Of a stretch of DNA of 37,338 bases, positions 1-7,771 are shown in pieces. The translations under genes were made by a program, and so were the position numbers. The DNA is taken from positions 1-37,338 of the forward strand of contig CAWUKT010000071.1 in assembly GCA_963923035.1 (NCBI GenBank), given 5' to 3'. The DNA comes from CAWUKT01 sp963923035. GTDB taxonomy: Bacteria; Bacteroidota; Bacteroidia; J057; JADKCL01. The notes beneath the pieces were generated by a model that had not been told where the DNA came from, searched no databases, and saw only the letters and a program-made list of their open reading frames with translations. How positions within the stretch are numbered: the stretch's first letter is position 1; each line of letters opens with the position of its first letter.

Positions 1-48
1 TGGATGGGGAGAGTGCAGTGGAGGATTTTGTGGGTTTTTCAGGACCGA

Positions 49-171
49 CTAAATAGAGGAAGAAAATAAATAGGGGTAAAAAGCCCCAGTTATTAGAAGG
101 ATTGTAATTTCTAACCGGATGGTTTCTGTCTTGCCCGTATTGGGAGCTCCCGCAATCAATAGTGTATCCAC
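49..171 (-). pseudogene. Possible P-loop NTPase fragment, truncated
   Basis: A short frame starts at a GTG eight bases after the stop codon of the upstream membrane gene and encodes 40 residues before a TAG. Residues 8-15 read GAPNTGKT, a good Walker A motif, preceded by the hydrophobic stretch LLIA expected of the beta strand before a P-loop. The frame then loses its protein-like character and stops. One neighbouring frame is free of stops from about position 119 to the start of the window, so a frameshift could join the P-loop to a longer gene running off the edge. It may be the fifth gene of the restriction operon in broken form, or a chance match. Confidence 0.25.
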
Positions 172-178
172 AATTCAA

Positions 179-880
179 TCATTTACGATTCACATCCTTT
201 TTCGCCCCCAACACCAATACCTCTCGCCCCTTCCGCCAAAAGTCGGAAGTGATGCGCCACCAAGCCAAAAACGCCAATCCGGCCACCAAACCACAAAACA
301 ATCCTCCCACCAACGGCAAAACCCAATACAGCTCCATCGAGGCGCCATGAAAATAATCCTCGTGGCGGATGAGAAAGGCAGGAAGAACCAGCGCCAACAA
401 TCCAAAATTCAACACCGCCGCCCGCATGATGCGGATACGAACCCGAACGTATTCGAAGTAGCGGTTGATCGATTCCTTGTCTACTTCAATGAAAATTTTG
501 CGGATGGCCACATCTTCGTAGCTGATGTATTCCCTGTTAATTTTCTTCAGCTTTTCGATTCGAAGCTCTAGTTTTTCCTTCCTTTTTTCTGAAATATTTC
601 TCCCAGATATTCGCTCTTGTAGTCTCGATAGCTCACCTTTTAATCTACCCTTCACCCTCTCCTCAGCCCACCCCAACATCCAATCCGCCAACTGGTCCAC
701 CAATACCCCCAGCGGATACACCACCGCCAGGCCCACAAAGGCCCAAACCCCACTCACCTCGCCCAGCGCATCAACATCCACCCGATCCAATCCCACCAAA
801 GTCAACACGCCCAGTGCCAGCCAAACAGCGGTCAGAATCCCTGCAATCAGGTGCTCAATGAATATCTGTGTCGTCGTCAT
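179..880 (-). CDS. Four-helix membrane protein coupled to hsdR, function unknown
   Basis: A 233-residue protein I do not recognise as a named family. Two hydrophobic helices lie near the N-terminus (about residues 8-30 and 43-64). A highly charged, probably coiled-coil stretch rich in K, E and R follows (about 70-118), and two more helices lie near the C-terminus (about 153-173 and 184-210). The central charged part probably faces the cytoplasm. Its start codon overlaps the stop of hsdR by four bases (ATGA), so it is the fourth cistron of the hsdM-hsdS-hsdR operon and is very likely translated by coupling. Type I restriction enzymes do not need such a subunit. It could tether the complex to the membrane, control it, or be a separate defence effector; these roles are inference. 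Confidence 0.75.
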   Translation of the reverse strand: MTTTQIFIEHLIAGILTAVWLALGVLTLVGLDRVDVDALGEVSGVWAFVGLAVVYPLGVLVDQLADWMLGWAEERVKGRLKGELSRLQERISGRNISEKRKEKLELRIEKLKKINREYISYEDVAIRKIFIEVDKESINRYFEYVRVRIRIMRAAVLNFGLLALVLPAFLIRHEDYFHGASMELYWVLPLVGGLFCGLVAGLAFLAWWRITSDFWRKGREVLVLGAKKDVNRK

Positions 881-3800
881 AATCCCAGGTCTAACATCCG
901 GCGAATCAGGTCAATCATGCCCTGTTGGTAGGCTTGGTCTTTAAGATAGCGCTTGAACTCTTCCAGTTGCTGGTCGCGCTTCTGGCGCATGACCTCATCG
1001 ACGATTTTCTCCAGCGCCAAGGCGCTGTTTTGGCGGTCCGGGTTGTTCGCAACCTGGGCCGCGTAGTCTTTGTGCGCCTGGACGCCGCGCAGGATCGACA
1101 CCACCTTGACCCGCGCTTCTTCGGGTGTCTCGTCCCATCCCGCGTAGAAGCGGGCATTGAAGTCAGAGATGATCTCGTCGAGGGGATTGCGCTGCTCTTC
1201 GTCGGAATGGGCGCTCCGGGGATTCGGATTTTGCGGGTCCAGTTCGCTTTCTTCCGCCTCCAACGGAATCGCCGCGCCGATCCGCGTCCGGCTCAGCGCA
1301 TAGGTGCCCAGGTCCACCGACTCCAACAGGTCGTCGATCAACTGGTCCTGCCGGGTTTTCACCTTGAGCTTGGGAATCAGGAACTTCAAAAACCAAAATG
1401 CCTGTTCCCAATCCGCCCGGAGGTGCCGGGTGATCGCCGCAATTTGGCCGTAAATCTTCACAAATTGTTTGGCCTTGATCTTGAAATCGGCTTTTTCCTC
1501 TTCTTCAAGCCCCAATTCGTGGTTGAAACGGGCTTCGGCAATGTCGATGATGGCCTCCAATTCCTCCTTGGGGCGGCCCCGGAAATACCCTTCGGTAAAT
1601 TCCTCGACCTCGCTCCATTCGTAGACGCCTTCCGAATTCAGGAAGATCAACAATTCGTGGAGGACGTTGACATCGGTGGCTTCGCTGAGGGTAGTGGAGG
1701 TGTAAAAGGGATCAAACGCCGCTTTGATTTCGGTAGCGGTATTGAAAAAATCGAGGACAAACAGATCTTCGGTGCGTTTTCCGAGTTTGGCGTTGGCGCG
1801 GTTCAGGCGGGACAGGGCCTGGACCGCCAATACGCCCTGCAATTTCTTGTCGACATACATCGCGCAGAGCTTCTTTTGGTCGAAGCCGGTCAGGTATTTA
1901 TTCGCCACCACCAACAGACGGTATTCATCGGTATCGAATTTCTCCCGCGTCTTGCTCTCGGCAAATCCGTTCAGGCGATCTTCCGTGTACTCGATCCCAT
2001 CCACGGTCTTTTTCCCTGAGAACGCCACCAAAATCCCAAAGGGCCGCCCCAATTCCTCCAGCCGCTTTTTCAAGGCCAAATAGTAGCGGATGGCCGTGGA
2101 AATGTCTTTTGTGACGACCATCCCTTTTGCCTTGCCCCGCAATTTCTTCGTCTCCACCACCTGCCCGATAAAATGTTCCAGCATGATCCCGGCCTTGGTT
2201 TTGATCGCGACCGGGTTTGCCTCGACGAAGGACCGCAGGCGCTTTTGGGCCTTGTTGACCTCGAATTCGGGGTTGTCGGCGATGGCCTTTTGGATCTGGT
2301 AAAAGCTGCGGTAGGTGGTATAATTGGCGAGGACGTCGAGGATAAAGCCCTCCTCAATGGCCTGTTTCATCGAGTAAAGGTGAAAAGGCCGAAAGCTCCC
2401 GTCGGGTTGGCGGGTGCCAAAGCGCTCCAGCGTGGAATTCTTGGGAGTCGCCGTGAATGCGATATAAGAAACATTCGCCTTGGCCTGGCGCTTGCGGAGC
2501 TCTTGGAGGATATAATCCTGGCGGTCAAAGGCATCGGGATCGTCCGGATCGGCTTCCCCACCGAAGGACTGGTTCATTTTCATGGTCGTGGTCCCGCCCT
2601 GGGAACTGTGGGCCTCGTCGATCAGGACCGCAAAGCGTTTGTGGCTGAGGTCGCCAATCTCCTCGATCACATGGGGAAACTTTTGCAGGGTCGTGACGAT
2701 GATGCGCTTGCCCGATTCCATGTAGCGGCGCAGGTCATCCGATTTGGTGGCGTGTCCAAAAATACTTTTCACCTGCGACATACTTTTCACGTCCCGCTTG
2801 ATCTGCTTGTCCAGCAGGCGGCGATCGGTCACGATGATGACCGAATCGAACAACTGGGTCGTCAGGCCCCGTGCCCCCGGCAGATCCGCCCGTTCGGGGT
2901 AGACCTCGATCAACTGGTAGGCGGTCCAGGCGATGGAAAGCGATTTGCCCGACCCGGCGCTGTGCTGCACCAGATAGGAATGGCCCGTGCCGTTCTCACG
3001 GGCGTGTCGGACAAGTTCCCGGACAACGTCGCGTTGGTGGTAGCGGGGAAAAAACAGGGCCTTCTGGCTGAGTTTTTCGTTGCGCGTGCCCGAGCCGGAG
3101 AATCGGGAAAAATGCCGGATGAATTCGGCGAGGCTGTCGGGGTGGAAAACGTCCTGCCAGAGGTAAGCGGTCTTGTAGCCATCGGAATTCGGCGGATTGC
3201 CTTTGCCGTGGCGGTGGCCCCGGTTGAAGGGGAGGAAATTTGTGGCCTTGCCCATGAGGCGGGTACTCATATAGACCTCGTCGGTATCGGCGGTAAAATG
3301 GACGAGACAGCGGCCAAAGCTGAGGAGTGGTTGGTGGAAATCGCGGCGCATGTATTGTTGCTGGCCCTGGTGGGCGGCCGATTGGCCGGTGAGGGCGTTT
3401 TTGAGTTCGAGGGTGAGCAGGGGAATGCCATTGGCGAAAATGACCATGTCTATGGACCGCTCCTGGTGGTCGGGATGGTGGCGGACCTGCCGGGAGACGC
3501 TGAATTCGTTGGCGCGGTAATCGGTCCAGGCGGCTTCGGAGCTGTGGGGAGCGGGGCGGGAATAAAAAAGCTCGAAGGAGACATCACCAATGGAAATCCC
3601 GTTGCGGAGGAGATAGAGAAGGCCGTAGCGACGGATCAGCTTGTCAAAATTGCTGAAGAGTTGGCTACGCCAGTCACTGGCCCGTTGAAATCGGGCGAGG
3701 GAATCGGGCTGGGTGGTTTCGAGAAAATGAAGCAGGCGCCGGGTATCGAGGGCGTAGTGGGGATCAAAGTCGTGGGGATTGCCCACATAGTAGCCGTGAC

Positions 3801-3927
3801 CACCGTGGGGGGCGGGCGCATCGGCGGGCGAAAGCCCTTGCTGCCGCAGTTCCTCGGTGGTGGTACCCGTCAGGGCCCACTCAATGGCGGCTTCGAATTT
3901 GGCTTCACTCAGAGATTGGGGAGACAT
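877..3927 (-). CDS. hsdR: Type I restriction enzyme, restriction (motor) subunit HsdR
   Basis: A 1016-residue HsdR, the subunit that translocates DNA with ATP and cuts it when both strands are unmodified. The N-terminal nuclease domain shows the expected core, an acidic residue in SIDMVIFANG followed by LELKN. The helicase motor has Walker A SAGSGKS at about 323-329, a DEAH box at about 437-440, FTATPKN soon after, and the late motifs around YLTGFDQKKL and ALSRLNRA. The length is normal for the family. The start ATG lies inside the end of hsdS (23-base overlap), and the stop overlaps the following membrane gene by four bases. No frameshift or missing catalytic residue was seen, so the enzyme looks active. 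Confidence 0.96.
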   Translation of the reverse strand: MSPQSLSEAKFEAAIEWALTGTTTEELRQQGLSPADAPAPHGGHGYYVGNPHDFDPHYALDTRRLLHFLETTQPDSLARFQRASDWRSQLFSNFDKLIRRYGLLYLLRNGISIGDVSFELFYSRPAPHSSEAAWTDYRANEFSVSRQVRHHPDHQERSIDMVIFANGIPLLTLELKNALTGQSAAHQGQQQYMRRDFHQPLLSFGRCLVHFTADTDEVYMSTRLMGKATNFLPFNRGHRHGKGNPPNSDGYKTAYLWQDVFHPDSLAEFIRHFSRFSGSGTRNEKLSQKALFFPRYHQRDVVRELVRHARENGTGHSYLVQHSAGSGKSLSIAWTAYQLIEVYPERADLPGARGLTTQLFDSVIIVTDRRLLDKQIKRDVKSMSQVKSIFGHATKSDDLRRYMESGKRIIVTTLQKFPHVIEEIGDLSHKRFAVLIDEAHSSQGGTTTMKMNQSFGGEADPDDPDAFDRQDYILQELRKRQAKANVSYIAFTATPKNSTLERFGTRQPDGSFRPFHLYSMKQAIEEGFILDVLANYTTYRSFYQIQKAIADNPEFEVNKAQKRLRSFVEANPVAIKTKAGIMLEHFIGQVVETKKLRGKAKGMVVTKDISTAIRYYLALKKRLEELGRPFGILVAFSGKKTVDGIEYTEDRLNGFAESKTREKFDTDEYRLLVVANKYLTGFDQKKLCAMYVDKKLQGVLAVQALSRLNRANAKLGKRTEDLFVLDFFNTATEIKAAFDPFYTSTTLSEATDVNVLHELLIFLNSEGVYEWSEVEEFTEGYFRGRPKEELEAIIDIAEARFNHELGLEEEEKADFKIKAKQFVKIYGQIAAITRHLRADWEQAFWFLKFLIPKLKVKTRQDQLIDDLLESVDLGTYALSRTRIGAAIPLEAEESELDPQNPNPRSAHSDEEQRNPLDEIISDFNARFYAGWDETPEEARVKVVSILRGVQAHKDYAAQVANNPDRQNSALALEKIVDEVMRQKRDQQLEEFKRYLKDQAYQQGMIDLIRRMLDLGL

Positions 3928-5233
3928 GATCGGTGATGTTGATTTTTCCGGTCACCGCCCGGTCGATCAGGACGGCTTTGTATTCTTTCAGGCGCTTGTT
4001 TTGTTGTTCGAGCAGGGAAATGGCCTTTTCAGTTTTGGTGGCCTGGGCTTCGATGTGGGCGACAATGGCGGATTGTTCGGAGAGTGGCGGGAGGACAGCA
4101 TTTAGATTTTTAAATTCTTGCCAGTAAAGTCTTTTTCGAAAATCAGCTATACCCTTTGAAAAGCGGTTCATTTCTTCGATAAATAGACTGGTACGAAATA
4201 AATGCTCTAAAAATGAAGAATTGAGCTTCTTTTTGGGGAACGCGGTTACATAGGCCGGACTAACCAATCCATCAGTTGGGACATTTCCAATGGCTCCTTG
4301 CCATGCCCGCATCATATTGTAAACAATGTCTTTGGGGTAAACCCTTTTGTAGTTTGACTTGTCTTCGATGCGAATCTTTCCTCGGATATTTTCCGCTTCC
4401 TTGAGTTCTTCCTTGGAAACTGCGGAATGAATCGAAACTGTTAAAATCGGCAAGCCGTTTTCCCCAGGGTCTTTTCGTTCCTGGAAAATCGTAGCATTTC
4501 GCACCACCTCCCAATGCTTCGGCACCTCCCCGATCCAGTCCTCGCCGGAATCCTTCATTTCCACGTCCGGGTCCAGGCCCCGGGTGACGGCGTTCTGGAC
4601 GACAATTTGCTGGCGCTCGCGCAGGAGGTCCATGAGGCGCTCATTTTGCGCGACCGCCCGGTCAATCTGGGCGGTTTTCTCATCGAGAAAGGTGGCGATG
4701 GCTTTTTGTTCGTGGAGGGGCGGGAGGGGGAAATACAAATTTTTTAGCTTCGAGGCATATGTATGAACAATGATTTCTCCTTTTCCAGTTTTTGACTTTT
4801 GGACCCTCATTCGAGGAGAATTCATCATATAGCTCAAAAACAACGAATCTGCTCGCGGTTCCCTGAGGATGATTATGTCCCCTCCTGCCACACACATTTC
4901 CTCTTTCAAATATGCTATGCTTTTTCCTATATCTTCAATTGTTTCTCCTGAACCCGTGAACAAAAGATCTCCGTTTTGGATAGGAACTGATTTGGCAGCA
5001 AGCTCTGGAGAGACTTTCCTTGGAGGAAGACTTACTGTCACATCATAACGAGAATAAATGTCACCGTAAATAATTGCATCAACCCCGTTCGGGACTAGAT
5101 CGGATTTAGAAAAGCCACCGCCTTTATCAAATCTTCCCAAAGTCCCCAACCGCCGCACCTCCCAATGCGCTGGCACCTCCCCCAGCCAGTCCACCCCCGA
5201 ATCCTTGTACGCGGGATAGGTCGGATACTTCAT
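3905..5233 (-). CDS. hsdS: Type I restriction-modification specificity subunit HsdS
   Basis: A 442-residue specificity subunit that sets the bipartite target of the type I enzyme. It shows the usual internal duplication. Each half begins with a related sequence (YKDSGVDWLGEVPAHWEV and MKDSGEDWIGEVPKHWEV) and ends with a conserved helix after PLPPLHEQKAI or VLPPLSEQSAI. The two target-recognition domains between these (about 4090-4500 and 4740-5130) are visibly AT-richer than the conserved parts and than hsdM and hsdR. This is usual for hsdS, whose recognition domains are exchanged between strains. The ATG overlaps the hsdM stop by four bases. The target sequence cannot be read from the protein. 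Confidence 0.95.
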   Translation of the reverse strand: MKYPTYPAYKDSGVDWLGEVPAHWEVRRLGTLGRFDKGGGFSKSDLVPNGVDAIIYGDIYSRYDVTVSLPPRKVSPELAAKSVPIQNGDLLFTGSGETIEDIGKSIAYLKEEMCVAGGDIIILREPRADSLFLSYMMNSPRMRVQKSKTGKGEIIVHTYASKLKNLYFPLPPLHEQKAIATFLDEKTAQIDRAVAQNERLMDLLRERQQIVVQNAVTRGLDPDVEMKDSGEDWIGEVPKHWEVVRNATIFQERKDPGENGLPILTVSIHSAVSKEELKEAENIRGKIRIEDKSNYKRVYPKDIVYNMMRAWQGAIGNVPTDGLVSPAYVTAFPKKKLNSSFLEHLFRTSLFIEEMNRFSKGIADFRKRLYWQEFKNLNAVLPPLSEQSAIVAHIEAQATKTEKAISLLEQQNKRLKEYKAVLIDRAVTGKINITDHVSPISE

Positions 5234-7578
5234 AGCGCTCCTCCCAGAATTTCGCCGATCAGCCCATCGCTCAGCCGCTCCAGTTCGCGGATTTCCGCCT
5301 CGACCTCGTCGAGTTCGCGCAGGGGCGTATGTTGGTAGAAGTACTTGTTGAAGCTGATTTCGTAGCCGATCTTGGTCTTTTCGAGGTCGATCCAGGCCTC
5401 GGCGACGTGGGGCTGGACTTCGTGCCGGAAATACGCGTGGATCTCCTCTTTGAGCGGCACATTTTCGGTGTCACGCAGGTCGCTGGCCGTCTCGTAGGTG
5501 ATGAAGGTCCCGGATTTCGAGCCCGGATAATACCCAAAGTCCGGTAAATCTTTTTCCCGACACCCCAGGCGAAGCAATAATTCTTCGAGTTGATCCCCGC
5601 TGATTTTCTTTTCCTTCGCAATCACCTTTTCCGCCTCCGCATCGTACCAGCTCACCGCCCCCAGGATCGCTTTTTTCTCCGCCGCGCTCCACTTCATTTT
5701 CTCTGCCTTCAAACGCCGGTTCACCTCCGATTGAAAAGCATTGAAGTCGTTGTATTCCGTTTCCCCGACCATTTCCCGCATCCGATCCGCCTGTTCCCAC
5801 AACCGCTTGGGCTTCTGCCATGTCTCCTGCTTCAGGAGTTGGTTCTTTTGCTTTTTTCCCAGCCGTTCCCCGTTTTCCTCGCACCATTCCACCAGCTTTC
5901 CCCCCTGCTGCTCCAGAAAATCAGCCTCATAAATCCCGTCCTGCCATTCGTTCCAGGCCCATTCCATCACCTCCCGAAACTTCCGGTCGAAGCGCAGAGG
6001 GGCGATCCGCTCCCCGGTAAACTGAGCTTTCAGTCTCTGGGGCCGCTCGATGGTGACTTTGTAGTACCCAAAGTCCTGGTTGTCGAATACCTGGGCGGCC
6101 AGCGCGTCGGCATTCTCCCGCTCCACCTCCGTGAATCCATGGTAAGCGTCCAGAATCTCGCGGATATGTTCGGGCCGGAGTTCGCAGTTCTTGGCCCCGA
6201 GGTTTTTGCGGAGTTTGGAAAAGCGTTGGGAGGCGTCGATGAGGAAGACTTTGCCCTTGCGCCCGGCGGGTTTATTGTTGGAAAGGAGCCAGATATAGGT
6301 GGTGATGCCGGTATTGTAGAACAGGTTATTGGGCAACTGAATGATGGCGTCGAGGAGGTCGTTTTCGATGATGTAACGCCGGATATTGCTCTCGCCGCCG
6401 CCCGCATCGCCGGTAAACAGGCTCGACCCATTGTGGACCGACGCGATCCGCGAACCAATTGTTTTGGGGGTCAGGGCCTTCATCCGCTTGACCATCTCCA
6501 TCAGGAAGAGGAGCTGCCCGTCGGAGGTCCGGGGCGTCGCCGGGACTTCCTCCGACTCCCCCCAATAATTGGGCAGGGGAACGATAAAGCGCCGGTCGAT
6601 GATGTCCTTGCCGCTCTTGATATGGTCGACTTCCGAGCTCCAGGACTTGCCGTAGGGCGGATTGGAGAGCATGAAGTCAAAGAAAATGCCGGGAAATGGT
6701 TTTTCGGCGAGGGTCGACCCGTTGGCGATGTTTTTGGCGTTGTTGCCTTTGATCATCATGTCCGACTTGCATATCGCGTAGGTCTCGTCGTTGATTTCCT
6801 TGCCGTAGAGGTAGACCGCGCCTTCGTAGCGGATTTCACCTTCGGGATCTTTGATGAAGTTCTCGGACTCGGTGAGCATCCCGCCCGAGCCGCAGGCCGG
6901 ATCGTAAATGACCATGTTGGGCGGCAATTGGTCCCGGATCGGCTCGAAAATGAGGTGGGTCATCAGATCAATGACCTCGCGGGGGGTGAAGTGCTCCCCG
7001 GCTTCCTCGTTGTTCTCCTCGTTGAACTTGCGGATGAGTTCTTCGAAGACGTAGCCCATGCCGAGGTTGGTGAGGGCGGGGAGGAAATGGCCGTCGGGGT
7101 CCTCGACCTCGAAGGGCGTGAGGTTTATGTAGGCCGATGTAAATTTTTCCAGTACCGACAACAAGACGTCCTTGGCCGCCATGTGGCGGATCTGGGCGCG
7201 GAGCTTGAACTTGTCGATGATCTCGCGGACGTTTTCCGAAAAGCCGTTGAGGTATTCCTCGAAGTCGCGCAGCAGGGCCTGGCGGTCGTTGACGGCGGAG
7301 GCGTGGAGGGACTTGAGGGTGTACTGGGAGGTATTGTAGAACTGAAAGCCGGAGGCATCTTCAAGCCCCTGTGGGTCCTCGTAATTTTCCTTCTTTTGTT
7401 CCTTCTGGGCTTCGAGTACAGCTTTTTTAGTTGGTTCGAGGAGGGCATCGAGCCGTCGGAGGACGGTCATGGGCAGTATGACGTCGCGGTATTTGCCGCG
7501 GACGTAGACATCGCGGAGGCAGTCGTCGGCGATGGACCAGATGAAGGCGACGAGCCGGTTGTGCTGGGAGTTGTCCAT
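5230..7578 (-). CDS. hsdM: Type I restriction-modification methyltransferase subunit HsdM
   Basis: A 782-residue N6-adenine methyltransferase that, with HsdS, protects the host's own sites and recruits HsdR. An N-terminal helical HsdM domain is followed by the S-adenosylmethionine motif DPACGSGGML (from about residue 226) and the catalytic NPPYG (306-310). The protein is longer than the roughly 500-residue enteric HsdM. The extra C-terminal region (about residues 530-780) is rich in charged helices and contains WYDAEAEKVIAKEKK, and it may contact DNA or HsdS. It is the first gene of the operon, so the promoter should lie in the 193 bp shared with the divergent DUF262 gene. Confidence 0.96.
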   Translation of the reverse strand: MDNSQHNRLVAFIWSIADDCLRDVYVRGKYRDVILPMTVLRRLDALLEPTKKAVLEAQKEQKKENYEDPQGLEDASGFQFYNTSQYTLKSLHASAVNDRQALLRDFEEYLNGFSENVREIIDKFKLRAQIRHMAAKDVLLSVLEKFTSAYINLTPFEVEDPDGHFLPALTNLGMGYVFEELIRKFNEENNEEAGEHFTPREVIDLMTHLIFEPIRDQLPPNMVIYDPACGSGGMLTESENFIKDPEGEIRYEGAVYLYGKEINDETYAICKSDMMIKGNNAKNIANGSTLAEKPFPGIFFDFMLSNPPYGKSWSSEVDHIKSGKDIIDRRFIVPLPNYWGESEEVPATPRTSDGQLLFLMEMVKRMKALTPKTIGSRIASVHNGSSLFTGDAGGGESNIRRYIIENDLLDAIIQLPNNLFYNTGITTYIWLLSNNKPAGRKGKVFLIDASQRFSKLRKNLGAKNCELRPEHIREILDAYHGFTEVERENADALAAQVFDNQDFGYYKVTIERPQRLKAQFTGERIAPLRFDRKFREVMEWAWNEWQDGIYEADFLEQQGGKLVEWCEENGERLGKKQKNQLLKQETWQKPKRLWEQADRMREMVGETEYNDFNAFQSEVNRRLKAEKMKWSAAEKKAILGAVSWYDAEAEKVIAKEKKISGDQLEELLLRLGCREKDLPDFGYYPGSKSGTFITYETASDLRDTENVPLKEEIHAYFRHEVQPHVAEAWIDLEKTKIGYEISFNKYFYQHTPLRELDEVEAEIRELERLSDGLIGEILGGAL

Positions 7579-7593
7579 GTATTTTCTCTGTAT

Positions 7594-7614
7594 CCCGCCG
7601 TGGAGGCGGGTTTT
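7594..7614 (+). promoter_or_regulatory. GC-rich hairpin in the hsdM leader
   Basis: CCCGCC and GGCGGG pair around a five-base loop and are followed by TTTT on the plus strand. It has the shape of a small terminator reading rightward, but no gene ends here. On the minus strand it would lie 15 bases upstream of the hsdM start codon, where it could fold in the mRNA leader and affect translation, or serve as an operator between the two divergent defence genes. The role is inferred. Confidence 0.4.
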
Positions 7615-7771
7615 ACGCTGGTTTCAGTTGAAGGGCAATATATGAATTTGTGGGGTGGGGATGGACAAGGAGGATCAAGGTTTTTTGCAGCACTTACCAT
7701 AAGATCGGTGATTGTGGTTGGTCGGTGAAAGGGCTTTCGCTAAATTCAGGCAAAGAGATTGTATTTGATTT

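Noticed and set aside
2173..3936. 587-codon open frame on the plus strand opposite hsdR
   Set aside because: Antisense shadow of a GC-rich gene with complete helicase and nuclease motifs on the minus strand; the plus-strand product is low in recognisable structure.
5590..7728. 712-codon open frame on the plus strand opposite hsdM
   Set aside because: Lies wholly over hsdM, whose methyltransferase motifs are clear; its repeated V/G/D/F composition is typical of antisense frames.
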